Shown here piece after piece: positions 26,104 through 35,039 of a DNA stretch of 64,000 bases. The notes under the pieces were generated by a model. That model made no database searches. It saw only the letters and a program-made list of their open reading frames with translations, and was not told the origin of the DNA. Made by a program: the position numbers and the translations under genes. Origin of the DNA: Tumidithrix helvetica. Its GTDB lineage: Bacteria; Cyanobacteriota; Cyanobacteriia; Pseudanabaenales; Pseudanabaenaceae. Location: NCBI RefSeq assembly GCF_965232925.1, contig NZ_CBDDRA010000018.1, forward strand, positions 62,001-126,000. Direction: 5' to 3'. Numbering within the stretch: the stretch's first letter is position 1; each line of letters starts with the position of its first letter.

Positions 26104-26925
26104 ATGCGTAAATTTTCAACTCGATGGTTTATCCCACTTGCGATCGCAAGTTTACTCGCGCTCACAACCTGTTTTGTCAATCCTGCACCTGTCAGCGCGA
26201 TCGATGCACCTGAGTTATTACCAACCGAGATTACCAATATTATCGATCTGGGTCGATTCCTGACAGACACCGAGGAAACCAATCTAAATCGGGATTTAGA
26301 TACCTTTGAACAAAAGACTGGATGGAAATTACGGGTTTTAACACAAGTCGATCGTACACCAGGTAGAGCCGTCAAAGATTTTTGGGGCTTAAACGAACGC
26401 AGTGTGATGCTGGTTGCTGATGGGCGCGGTAGAAATTTGCTCAATTTTAATGTTGGGGATGAAGTTTACGATCTCTTACCCCGAGGTTTTTGGATTGAAT
26501 TGCAATCTCGCTATGGCAATCAATTTTTTGTGAGAGAACACGGCTACGACCAGTCTATCTTGGCATCTCTAGGGGCAATTCAAACCTGTTTAGAGCGTGA
26601 AGGCTGCGTTGTTGTACCAGGTTTACCTCAAGAACAATGGATCTTAACCCTATTAACCTCAATTCTTGGCGGGTTGGTGTTTGGATTTGCCGGACATCCT
26701 CGTAAAGAGGGAGAAATCTTTTCATGGCGTTGGGCGTTGATTCTCACGCCGCTATGGGGCATGCTCTTAATTGCTTTTGGCATTGGACCAGTGGTGACGC
26801 GCACCACCGATCTGCTCCCGATTATTCGCAACTTGGCAGGCTTTTTGGGTGGCGCAGTAATTGCCTATTTAATTCCTTCGCCCAAGCGTAACTTACCTGA
26901 CAATGGTGTCCGCACGCGGGATTAG
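26104..26925 (+). CDS. TPM-domain protein, Psb32-like
   Basis: The 273-residue protein starts with a signal peptide or TM (about 10-32), followed by a TPM domain (about 40-170; NIIDLGRFLTDTEETNL, GWKLRVLTQ, NERSVMLVADGRG). Two or three C-terminal hydrophobic segments follow. The TPM family includes the thylakoid protein Psb32, involved in photosystem II repair and photoprotection, and membership in that branch is likely. The extra C-terminal membrane part is in keeping with cyanobacterial members. The helicase gene begins 16 bp after the stop. Confidence 0.8.
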   Translation: MRKFSTRWFIPLAIASLLALTTCFVNPAPVSAIDAPELLPTEITNIIDLGRFLTDTEETNLNRDLDTFEQKTGWKLRVLTQVDRTPGRAVKDFWGLNERSVMLVADGRGRNLLNFNVGDEVYDLLPRGFWIELQSRYGNQFFVREHGYDQSILASLGAIQTCLEREGCVVVPGLPQEQWILTLLTSILGGLVFGFAGHPRKEGEIFSWRWALILTPLWGMLLIAFGIGPVVTRTTDLLPIIRNLAGFLGGAVIAYLIPSPKRNLPDNGVRTRD

Positions 26926-26941
26926 CTGATTTCTATAAATC

Positions 26942-28456
26942 ATGGGAAGAACCCCCACGCTCTCGTTTGACCGAGGCACGCTGATTTTACATCCCCCGCC
27001 CAGAGGCAAGGCATGGCTAGATTTTGCCACTTGGGACGATCGTGTCGAGCGATTTCGGATTCCAGCCAATCGGTATCGCGAACTTATCACTGTTTTAGAA
27101 GCAGAAAGCGTTGCCTTTTGCGATCTGGCGAAAGCATTTGTGGAGTTAGAGCTATCGGCGCGGGTGGTGATGCAGCCTTACCCCCATCAAAGCGAGGCAC
27201 TAGTGGCTTGGCAGCAGGCGGGGCAACGCGGTGTTGTCGTCTTACCCACTGCCGCAGGCAAAACTTACTTGGCACAGTTGGCAATGCAGGTCACTCGCCG
27301 CAGCACCCTGATTGTCGTGCCGACTTTAGATTTAATGCACCAGTGGTATACCCATCTCGTTGCCGCCTTTCCCGATCTAGAGGTGGGCTTGCTAGGTGGT
27401 GGTTCTCGCGATCGCACGGCTATTCTGGTTGCGACCTATGATAGTGCTGCCATCCATGCCGAAACCTTAGGCGCTCAATATGGCTTTTTGATTTTTGATG
27501 AATGCCATCATCTCCCCACGGACTTTAATCAGGCGATCGCCACCTATTCTCTTGCTCCCTATCGCTTAGGGCTTACCGCTACCCCCGATCGCAGCGATGG
27601 CAGACATATCGATCTAGATACCCTGATTGGGGCAGAAGTCTATCGTAAAACCGCAGAGCAATTAGCAGGCAATGCTCTTGCCGATCATGAAATCGTGCAG
27701 ATCAAGGTCAAACTCTCTCAATCAGAACGCGATCGCTACGATCGTCTCACCACCATTCGGAATAACTTTTTGCGCGAGGCAAAAATCTCTTTGGGCGGGA
27801 TGCAGGGATGGCAGCGATTTGTGCAAGCCAGTGCTAGATCACAGGCAGGAAGACGAGCAATGTTAGCCCATCGAGAGGCAAAAGAAACCGCTCTCGGCAC
27901 GGACGGGAAATTGCGAGTGTTGGCCGATCTGCTGGCAGAACATTTCCCTGAGCGTATCCTGATTTTCACGAATGATAATGCCACGGTCTATCAGATTTCC
28001 CAAGAATTCCTGATTCCTGCAATTACCCACCAAACCCCTGTAAAAGAGCGCCATGAGATTCTCAAGCATTTCCGCTCTGGAGAATATAAAACCCTAGTCG
28101 TATCCCATGTTTTAAATGAGGGTGTGGATGTTCCTGATGCTGGGATCGCCATCCTGCTTTCAGGAACGGGTTCCACCAGAGAGTATATTCAACGACTGGG
28201 GCGGATTTTGCGAAGGGGCACGAATATTGACAAACGGGCGATTTTGTATGAGGTGATTGCGGAGAACACGAGTGAAGAGCGCACTTCGCAACGACGACAT
28301 GGAGAAGATTGGACAAACACTCACAAACAAAAGAAACCAGTAAATGTCGTGCAGATGGGGATTGCCTACAAAGAAGATTCAGAGCGCTCGACTCCCCTAG
28401 CTGCGGAAACTCCAACCCAATGGCGATCGCCTGATAAATCGGAGGAAACCATCTAG
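26942..28456 (+). CDS. XPB-type superfamily 2 DNA helicase
   Basis: The 504-residue protein has an N-terminal region typical of XPB-like helicases, Walker A LPTAAGKT (101-108), a DECH box at 186-189 (DECHH), GLTATPDR (motif III-like, 210-217), and the C-terminal RecA lobe with QRLGRILRRG (motif VI). Bacterial XPB proteins unwind DNA and some work with nucleases in repair. No Bax1-like nuclease gene is adjacent. The last 60 residues are polar and variable. Confidence 0.85.
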   Translation: MGRTPTLSFDRGTLILHPPPRGKAWLDFATWDDRVERFRIPANRYRELITVLEAESVAFCDLAKAFVELELSARVVMQPYPHQSEALVAWQQAGQRGVVVLPTAAGKTYLAQLAMQVTRRSTLIVVPTLDLMHQWYTHLVAAFPDLEVGLLGGGSRDRTAILVATYDSAAIHAETLGAQYGFLIFDECHHLPTDFNQAIATYSLAPYRLGLTATPDRSDGRHIDLDTLIGAEVYRKTAEQLAGNALADHEIVQIKVKLSQSERDRYDRLTTIRNNFLREAKISLGGMQGWQRFVQASARSQAGRRAMLAHREAKETALGTDGKLRVLADLLAEHFPERILIFTNDNATVYQISQEFLIPAITHQTPVKERHEILKHFRSGEYKTLVVSHVLNEGVDVPDAGIAILLSGTGSTREYIQRLGRILRRGTNIDKRAILYEVIAENTSEERTSQRRHGEDWTNTHKQKKPVNVVQMGIAYKEDSERSTPLAAETPTQWRSPDKSEETI

Positions 28457-28683
28457 CGTTTTGTTAGCCTTAGATTAGTGATTTTTAAATAAGCAAAAAG
28501 TTGTTTTTTCATGATTTTTAGCTCAAAAAAACGTCAATCGATCGCTAACCAATCAGCAAAACGTAGGATTGAGAATCGCATCGTTTCTGTCAGTAAACCC
28601 AAACTTTCTATAAAATGGGGACTGCCTTAAAATGTTCAGCAACAACCATCCAACTGCATAAAAAAGCGGATAATTTAGATCGC

Positions 28684-29106
28684 TCAGTTAACAGGAGCAT
28701 AGTGCTTGACAAGCCGCAGGCAGTTTCGACCATCTGATAAGCGGCTATAGTCAAAAACATCAACCATTCGATCGATCAAACCCAAACCACGACCACCCAA
28801 AGCATTTATATCAACTTCATTTAAGCTCGACAGTTTGCCAGACAAATCGAAACCAGCACCAAAATCAAAAACCTTTATTTCCAGCCTATTTTCAGATAGA
28901 GTTGACTCTAAATCAATCGGAGTTTCCATCGGCAAGTTTTTGTGGGCATGACGCACGGCATTAGTAAAAACTTCTGCCAGAGCAGTTTTGCATTTCAGCC
29001 AATCGTCCTTGGGAACTGTGTCGTGAGCTAGTTGCTCAAACCAAATTAATACTTTAGCGAGTTCGTTAAGATTGGTACTGACTTGTAGCGAAATAGTTTG
29101 GGACAC
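28684..29106 (-). CDS. Anti-sigma-factor-type serine kinase (RsbW/SpoIIAB-like)
   Basis: The 140-residue protein is a HATPase_c-fold kinase. The N box ALAEVFTNAVRHAH, the G1 box DFGAGFD and the G2 box GGRGLGLIDRMVDV are all present. In partner switching such a kinase phosphorylates a STAS protein on serine and holds an output partner when the STAS protein is phosphorylated. It is divergent from the phosphatase gene at 29166, with 59 bp between the start codons, so the promoters overlap. The candidate partners within the window are the STAS protein at 12871 and the STAS domain inside the protein at 30408. Confidence 0.88.
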   Translation of the reverse strand: MSQTISLQVSTNLNELAKVLIWFEQLAHDTVPKDDWLKCKTALAEVFTNAVRHAHKNLPMETPIDLESTLSENRLEIKVFDFGAGFDLSGKLSSLNEVDINALGGRGLGLIDRMVDVFDYSRLSDGRNCLRLVKHYAPVN

Positions 29107-29165
29107 AGAAAATCTGCCAAGATGGTTTACTAAATATAACTTTACCGAAATTAAGTGTTTGAGGT

Positions 29166-30302
29166 GTGCAGATGTTACAAATCCTAGTGATCGATGACGA
29201 TCTTGTCATGCAAATGGTTTTGAGGAACACGCTGCAAGAACAAGGTTATGAAGCGATCGTGGCAAAAAATGGTAAAGAAGGGATAGCACTTGCACAAAAA
29301 TATCATCCTGCTTTAGTGATCTGTGATTGGATGATGCCTGATATTGACGGATTAGAGGTCTGTCGTCAAATTAGGCAAGATACGAGCCTGTCCACAACAT
29401 TCTTTATTTTATTGACATCTAAAGGAGCGGTTGAAGATAAAGTCAAGGCTTTAGATAGTGGAGCCGATGATTTTCTGTCGAAACCCATTGAAAAAAGTGA
29501 GTTAATTGCCAGCGTGCGGGCAGGATTGAGGTTATATCAACTCAACCAAGATTTACAATTACAAAAACAATTGCTGGAATCAGAACTAGCAGAAGCAAGT
29601 GAGTACGTGAAATCGTTACTGCCTGCCAGTTTAAAAGGCAACGTAGATATCAGTACGCAGTTTATTCCTTCAAGTCAGTTAGGGGGAGATTGCTACGATT
29701 TTTATTGGTTGGACTCCGATCATCTTGCCATTTATCTGATCGATACCTCTGGACATGGAGTAGGCTCGGCATTACATTCGATCTCAATTTTGAACTTGCT
29801 GCGATCGCAGTCATTTGGGAAAGATAAGCTTTATGCCCCAGATGCAATTATGACTGAACTCAATCGCAGTTTTCAGATGAGCGAGCAAGGCGGGCGCTAT
29901 TTAACCATGTGGTACGGCGTATTTAAGCGATCGGAACGCAAACTTATTTATGCTAATGCAGGACATCCCACCTCACTTTTGGTGTCTGAAGGCAATAAAC
30001 AGGTACAACAACTCCCTAGTCTAAGTATGCCCATCGGGTTTTTTGCGGATGCGAAATATATCACTGCTGAAGTATCCATTCCACTAAACAGCAAACTCTA
30101 CGTTTTTAGCGATGGTATTTTTGAGGTAAAGCAAGATGGAGGGAAAATTTGGGGCTTGCCAAAATTCATCGAGCTACTAACTTCCGATCTGACAGAGAGT
30201 AAAATCTTTAGTGCTGACTCGGTGCTTCAACATATTCGCAACGAAACTCCAGATGCTTATTTTGAAGATGATGTTTCACTACTGCAAATCAACTTTCTTT
30301 AA
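29166..30302 (+). CDS. Response regulator with PP2C (RsbU/SpoIIE-type) phosphatase output
   Basis: The 378-residue protein has a receiver domain (1-120; acidic pocket D10-D11-D12, phosphoacceptor D54 in ICDWMMPD), a coiled-coil linker (about 122-150) and a PP2C phosphatase domain (about 160-378). The metal-binding motifs GGDCYDF with D175, IDTSGHGVGSA, YVFSDGIFE and EDDVSLL are intact. Proteins of this type dephosphorylate STAS anti-anti-sigma factors when the receiver is phosphorylated. Its sensor kinase is not adjacent. The next gene (30408) encodes a STAS-containing glycosyltransferase. Confidence 0.9.
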   Translation: MQMLQILVIDDDLVMQMVLRNTLQEQGYEAIVAKNGKEGIALAQKYHPALVICDWMMPDIDGLEVCRQIRQDTSLSTTFFILLTSKGAVEDKVKALDSGADDFLSKPIEKSELIASVRAGLRLYQLNQDLQLQKQLLESELAEASEYVKSLLPASLKGNVDISTQFIPSSQLGGDCYDFYWLDSDHLAIYLIDTSGHGVGSALHSISILNLLRSQSFGKDKLYAPDAIMTELNRSFQMSEQGGRYLTMWYGVFKRSERKLIYANAGHPTSLLVSEGNKQVQQLPSLSMPIGFFADAKYITAEVSIPLNSKLYVFSDGIFEVKQDGGKIWGLPKFIELLTSDLTESKIFSADSVLQHIRNETPDAYFEDDVSLLQINFL

Positions 30303-30407
30303 CCAAATCTATGATTTAGTGACGAAAACCTTATCGTCAATCTCTTACAGTTCTGTTTAATTACGATCGCTATGTTGTCAATTGTATAAGATTAAAAGGA
30401 TCGGGCT

Positions 30408-32522
30408 ATGCTTTTAGTTACAGTTGGAACAGAACAATATCAGTTCAATGCTTTAATGAATTGGATTGAGATCCTGATCAGGTATCAAATTATTGATGAA
30501 GAAGTTATCGTGCAATATGGTTCTTCAACATACTTTCCTGATGGTTCAAGAGCCTATCGGTTACTGTCAGAGCAAGAATTTCAAAAATTTACCGATCGCG
30601 CTAGTTTAATTATCAGTCATTGCGACGAAGGAACCGCTCAGTTATTAGAAGATACCGATAAGCCATACGTTCTAGTACCTCGATTGCAGCGATTTAGAGA
30701 ACATGTTGACAATCACCAAATGGAAATGGCAGATGCGTTTGAGCGAAGAGGAATTCCGATTGCGCGATCGCCAGGAGATCTAGTCAAATTCATTAAGTTG
30801 CAGCAAACTTCTGAGAATATTCCCCAAGTTGATGAAACGCCTTTGTGTGAATATCTAAAAGAGCGATATCATGCCCAAAAACTCATGCTTGTTTGTTCTT
30901 CGGGTGGGCACTTTAGGTATATGCAAAGCCTCAAAGCCTTCTGGGAGGATTTTAAAGATCGCTCCTGGGTAACATTTAGGACTGGGGTTAACGAGCGCGA
31001 GTTGGAAGATAGCCGGCGATTTTGGGCCCATAGTCCTACAAATCGAAATATACCTAATCTAATTCGCAATTTGTTTTTGGCATTTAACGTGGTGCGTCGT
31101 CAACGCCCCGATCTAGTTATTTCTACAGGTGCGGGAGTTGCTGTTCCTTTTTTGTTGATTGCTAAATGGTTTTGCCGTAGCAGAGTTGTTTTTATTGAAT
31201 CAAAAACGCGCATTAAAGACCTTAGTTTATCGGCTCGAATTTTAATGAGATTGCGATCGCTCGACCTGATTATTGTTAGAAGTCGAGAAATTGCTAATAT
31301 TTACCATCAAGTTGTATATATCCCCGTTAGCGATGCGAGTGAAACCGTTCGCAAAAAAGATTACAAACAAGCCAAGATCGTAACCTTTGATGAAATTGCA
31401 TTTATTTACAGCCCCGAAAGATTGGAGTTTTTCACAGCCAGAGAATTTTTTAGCGATTTTCAAACGATCTGTAATGCAGATGATTCCTATCGAAAGATTG
31501 TGATTGATATGAGCCATACCACGTTTATTGATGGTGCTGGCTTAGGAGCTTTAATCAATTGCCTCAAACAAGCCAAACTCTATGGAACGGAATTGGTTTT
31601 GTGGAGCGTAAGTGGCGCAGTGATTTCTCTACTTACGGTCACATCTTTAAACAAGGTCTTTGTGATTGAACCTGCATCCCAAACTTTTCGCTTCTCCGAA
31701 TCAACCCAGAGAGTCCGAGTTAGTAATATTACTTCCATCGGTTTATTTTTGTATCGCATACAGAATTTGCTTACAAGAATTCCCATTCTGCGTATTTTCC
31801 ATCCCCTATTGAAGTTTTTCTTCCCCTCTATTGACATCGATCCAGGTATCCCCGTACACCCCTCCGTTCGCGATCCGATCAAACGATTTATTGATATTAT
31901 TGGTGCGCTGATTGGTTTGAGCTTTACAGCAATTTTATTTGTTCCGATCGCGATCGCAATCGTCTCAGAAAGCAAGGGAAACATTTTGTTTGGGCAAATT
32001 CGCTGCGGTTTGCTCAGCAAGCCTTTTCGGATTTGGAAATTTCGCTCTATGGTAAAAAATGCCGAAGAGCTAAAAATCAAAGTGCAAAATCAAGTGGAAG
32101 CAAACACGCGATCGCAAGAAAGTTCCGATCACAAATTCTTTAAAAATGCCAACGATCCCCGTGTGACTAGAACTGGTGTTTTTTTACGCAAGACTAGCCT
32201 TGATGAATTCCCTCAATTTTGGAATGTCTTAACTGGCGACATGAGCCTTGTCGGAACCCGTCCACCGACATTTGACGAAATTAATGCTTACGAATTGGAT
32301 GTGGAATATCAAGATGAAAGATATACGGAATGGAATCGATTGGATGTAAGACCAGGGATTACAGGCGTGTGGCAAGTTAACGGTCGCTCAAGTGTCAGAT
32401 CCTTTGCTGAAGTGGTGAATTTCGATATCGAATATCGCAAAAATTGGAGTAATTGGTACGATCTTAAACTCATCGTCAAAACGATTATTGTTCTTTTCGA
32501 TCGAAAGAACAAAGCAGTTTAA
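30408..32522 (+). CDS. Four-domain fusion: Alg13-like, Alg14-like, STAS and polyprenyl-phosphate priming glycosyltransferase
   Basis: The 704-residue protein reads as four modules. Residues 1-150 resemble the PssE/Alg13 half of a glycosyltransferase (LVTVGTEQYQFNAL; SHCDEGTAQLL; HVDNHQMEMA). Residues 158-310 resemble the PssD/Alg14 half (LVCSSGGHFRYM; VISTGAGVAVPFL). Residues 320-430 are a STAS domain (KIVIDMSHTTFIDGAGLGAL). Residues 489-704 are a phosphoglycosyltransferase of the WbaP/PglC type with the catalytic D599-E600 (TSLDEFPQFWNVL) and GDMSLVGTRPP. Together they could attach the first sugar phosphate to undecaprenyl phosphate and then add the second sugar. In the STAS domain the usual phospho-serine is replaced by G376 (FIDGAG). 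The neighbours at 28684 and 29166 are a partner-switch kinase and phosphatase. Confidence 0.88.
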   Translation: MLLVTVGTEQYQFNALMNWIEILIRYQIIDEEVIVQYGSSTYFPDGSRAYRLLSEQEFQKFTDRASLIISHCDEGTAQLLEDTDKPYVLVPRLQRFREHVDNHQMEMADAFERRGIPIARSPGDLVKFIKLQQTSENIPQVDETPLCEYLKERYHAQKLMLVCSSGGHFRYMQSLKAFWEDFKDRSWVTFRTGVNERELEDSRRFWAHSPTNRNIPNLIRNLFLAFNVVRRQRPDLVISTGAGVAVPFLLIAKWFCRSRVVFIESKTRIKDLSLSARILMRLRSLDLIIVRSREIANIYHQVVYIPVSDASETVRKKDYKQAKIVTFDEIAFIYSPERLEFFTAREFFSDFQTICNADDSYRKIVIDMSHTTFIDGAGLGALINCLKQAKLYGTELVLWSVSGAVISLLTVTSLNKVFVIEPASQTFRFSESTQRVRVSNITSIGLFLYRIQNLLTRIPILRIFHPLLKFFFPSIDIDPGIPVHPSVRDPIKRFIDIIGALIGLSFTAILFVPIAIAIVSESKGNILFGQIRCGLLSKPFRIWKFRSMVKNAEELKIKVQNQVEANTRSQESSDHKFFKNANDPRVTRTGVFLRKTSLDEFPQFWNVLTGDMSLVGTRPPTFDEINAYELDVEYQDERYTEWNRLDVRPGITGVWQVNGRSSVRSFAEVVNFDIEYRKNWSNWYDLKLIVKTIIVLFDRKNKAV

Positions 32523-32553
32523 ATAGCATTAATTCGGGAAAATTTGATTTTTG

Positions 32554-33882
32554 TTATCCTTCCCAAGCACGCATCTTACCCACATTCATCAAACCATAGG
32601 GATCAACTGTTTGTTTAAATGCAAGTTGGTTGTAGTCGATCGCCTTCATGCCGCCATCTTCCAAAATGTAAGTATGAGGGTTGGCGATTAGCACGCCATG
32701 GGACTCATGTTCTTGGATGATTTCCTGCAAGCGCTCGGCAGTGGTAAAGCGCACGATCTGAATTGCCGCAGGAATAACCACACCATTCATGCGAATAAAT
32801 TCCAAATGCATCAGGACTTCGTCTTTAAAGCGATCGCACATTTCGCGAACGAGTTGCAAGTTCGGATCGGCAGGAAAAAGGCTTTGTAGGTAGGTCAGCG
32901 TAGGATCGACAGTGCGAGCATGAAGTGTGGTGTGATTCCAAGCGAACTCGACTAAACTAATACCTTTGCTGGCTTCTCGCGCAGATTTCTCATAGGCAAT
33001 GGAACCGCCAAATTCTCGAACTAGGGCTTTAAAGGGTTCGATATCGGTTTCAGCCACGAGGACTAAGGCACTGTGAACGCGATCGGGAATGTAACTTCGC
33101 AACGCCGTAAAGTAAGAAGGAATGGGATCGGCAAGAATGCAAATCATTTTTTTGATGATGCCATCACAGTTCCCCAAGGCTTGCCCAAACTGAGCGGCTG
33201 TCATAAAGCCCGAGAAATTGACGACAAATTCCGCCCAAGCATAGGCGGGAGCCAGTGGAAGTTCTAATTCCGTAATGATGCCATTCACACCATAGGCATG
33301 ATTGACCTTCTGCACATCATCGCCACGCAGTTCGATTACTCTGGGAGAATTCTCCAACGTCACAACCCGTACAGCCCTAAGGTTGCCGCGATCGCGTAAT
33401 TGCCCATAGAGAATCGAACCAATGCCTCCACTCCCGCCCGCAATAAAACCACCTACCGTAGCACTTCTAAACGTCGAGGGAATCATGCGCGATTCCCAAC
33501 CAATTTCTTGGGCTTGTTTATCCAATGTAGCTAACTTCACTCCCGATTCCACACAGGCTAAACCGGGCTTAATCCATTTAATCGTTTGCATGCGTGTCAT
33601 ATCGAGAATCAAGCCACCTTGAAGCGGAACGGCTTGTCCGTAATTGCCCGTACCACTGCCTCGCACGGTCAAGGGAATCTTGTGATTTACACAGACCTGT
33701 GCAATACGTAAAACCTCGGCTTCGCTAGTAGGGCGTGCCACAATATCGCCGACCTTGCCAGTTAGTAAAGGTTCTAAAATTGGACTAAAGCGAAAATAGT
33801 CCTCTGACAACTTTGCCACTTGCGCGGGTACAGTAATGGTTTCAATTCCTTCTAGATCGGCTAAAAATGCTTGTCCCAGCAT
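32554..33882 (-). CDS. FAD-linked oxidase (GlcD/PCMH type)
   Basis: The 442-residue protein has an N-terminal PCMH-type FAD-binding domain (about 40-215; VTVRGSGTGNYGQAVPL, GGFIAGGSGGIGS) and a C-terminal cap region. This family oxidises 2-hydroxy acids or similar substrates, and the substrate cannot be told from sequence. It resembles glycolate-oxidase subunit D, but no GlcE or GlcF gene is adjacent. It converges with the fusion glycosyltransferase gene with only 31 bp between the stops. Confidence 0.8.
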   Translation of the reverse strand: MLGQAFLADLEGIETITVPAQVAKLSEDYFRFSPILEPLLTGKVGDIVARPTSEAEVLRIAQVCVNHKIPLTVRGSGTGNYGQAVPLQGGLILDMTRMQTIKWIKPGLACVESGVKLATLDKQAQEIGWESRMIPSTFRSATVGGFIAGGSGGIGSILYGQLRDRGNLRAVRVVTLENSPRVIELRGDDVQKVNHAYGVNGIITELELPLAPAYAWAEFVVNFSGFMTAAQFGQALGNCDGIIKKMICILADPIPSYFTALRSYIPDRVHSALVLVAETDIEPFKALVREFGGSIAYEKSAREASKGISLVEFAWNHTTLHARTVDPTLTYLQSLFPADPNLQLVREMCDRFKDEVLMHLEFIRMNGVVIPAAIQIVRFTTAERLQEIIQEHESHGVLIANPHTYILEDGGMKAIDYNQLAFKQTVDPYGLMNVGKMRAWEG

Positions 33883-34148
33883 TGATTTAATTCCTTAATA
33901 ATTGGCATTGTTAGTTATTTTTCATCAGATGGGTAAGCTATAAGATCCAGGGAATTCAACGATTTCGGGTATCCCTGTCAAATTCTTGCGCCAAAGTTAC
34001 AAGTCGAAATAAAGCCCTCAATTTCCCACCAGTCTTTGCGATCGCTTTCTTTATTTCTAAATTCAAGTAAGAAAAACTTTCAGCAAAGCAAAATTATCAT
34101 GAGATAAAGGTTTAAATAATTCAAAATGATATCCAAAGCTTACAAGTA
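33883..34148. promoter_or_regulatory. Divergent promoter region of FAD oxidase and binding-protein/kinase operon
   Basis: The 266 bp are A/T-rich and separate two divergent transcription units. No coding frame, hairpin or known regulatory motif stands out. Both promoters should lie here, but I cannot place the -10 or -35 boxes with confidence. Confidence 0.4.
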
Positions 34149-35039
34149 ATGATTATGTTACGCTACCAGATTTATCGTAGGGTTGGTTTGTGTGCGAGTG
34201 CGATCGCACTTACAGCCACAGTCATAGGGGTGACAGGATGCAACGTTTTTACAACAGAAACCCAGTCTACACAACCTGCTACCCAAACTACCCAACTTAC
34301 AAAACTAACCGTTACCAGTGGCAGCAGTACAGCCCCCTTGCTAACGGCTTTGATTACAGTGTTTAAGCCCCCTAAGAATGCGATCGCTGTCAATGAGTTG
34401 CCTGCTTCTCAAAGTGAGAGTGCTTTAGCAGGGCTTAAAAATGGCGATATTCATCTGGTGATGACTAGCAGCACATTGCCAACCGATGATGCTTCGATTA
34501 AACAACAGAACTTTGCTAAAGATGGTTTGCTCGTAGCGGTGCACCCCAGCGTTACGGGTGTAACGAATCTAACTACGCAACAACTGCAAGATATTTACTC
34601 AGGTAAGACAACCAACTGGAAAGACTTTGGCGGGCCTGATGCCGCGATCGTGGTTTTAGATCGCCCTGAGGATGAATCAGCTAAACGACTGCTCCGCAAA
34701 CACTATTTGGGTAAAAACCTCCCCAATGCTGCTAAAGCGATCGTCCTGCGTAAAGAAACAGAATTGATCAAGGCAATCCAGATTACTCCCTATAGTATCG
34801 GAGCATTCTCACTGTCTCAGGCACTAACCCAACAGTTGCCCGTTCAGCATCTCAGTCTCAATGGCATTAAGCCAGCGATCGAAACAGTAGAGACAGGCAA
34901 GTACCCTATGGTGCGGTCTGTTACGCTCGCATTTAAATCGCCTGTTTCTGAACCCGTGCAGCAGTTTCTCGATTTTGCCTATGGTTCGGCAGGACAGGAA
35001 GTCCTCAGAAAAAATCACTATAGTCCAGTAAAACTATGA
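34149..35039 (+). CDS. PstS-like substrate-binding lipoprotein
   Basis: The 296-residue protein has a signal with a VTGC lipobox (C31) and a Thr-rich linker, then a PBP-type domain of the phosphate-binding PstS group (LTVTSGSSTAPLL; LQDIYSGKTTNWKDFGG; SIGAFSLSQAL). The YSGKxTNWxxxGG motif is the hallmark of the group. No ABC transporter genes follow. Instead the stop overlaps the hybrid kinase gene by 4 bp (ATGA), which suggests that the protein delivers its ligand signal to the kinase. Confidence 0.85.
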   Translation: MIMLRYQIYRRVGLCASAIALTATVIGVTGCNVFTTETQSTQPATQTTQLTKLTVTSGSSTAPLLTALITVFKPPKNAIAVNELPASQSESALAGLKNGDIHLVMTSSTLPTDDASIKQQNFAKDGLLVAVHPSVTGVTNLTTQQLQDIYSGKTTNWKDFGGPDAAIVVLDRPEDESAKRLLRKHYLGKNLPNAAKAIVLRKETELIKAIQITPYSIGAFSLSQALTQQLPVQHLSLNGIKPAIETVETGKYPMVRSVTLAFKSPVSEPVQQFLDFAYGSAGQEVLRKNHYSPVKL

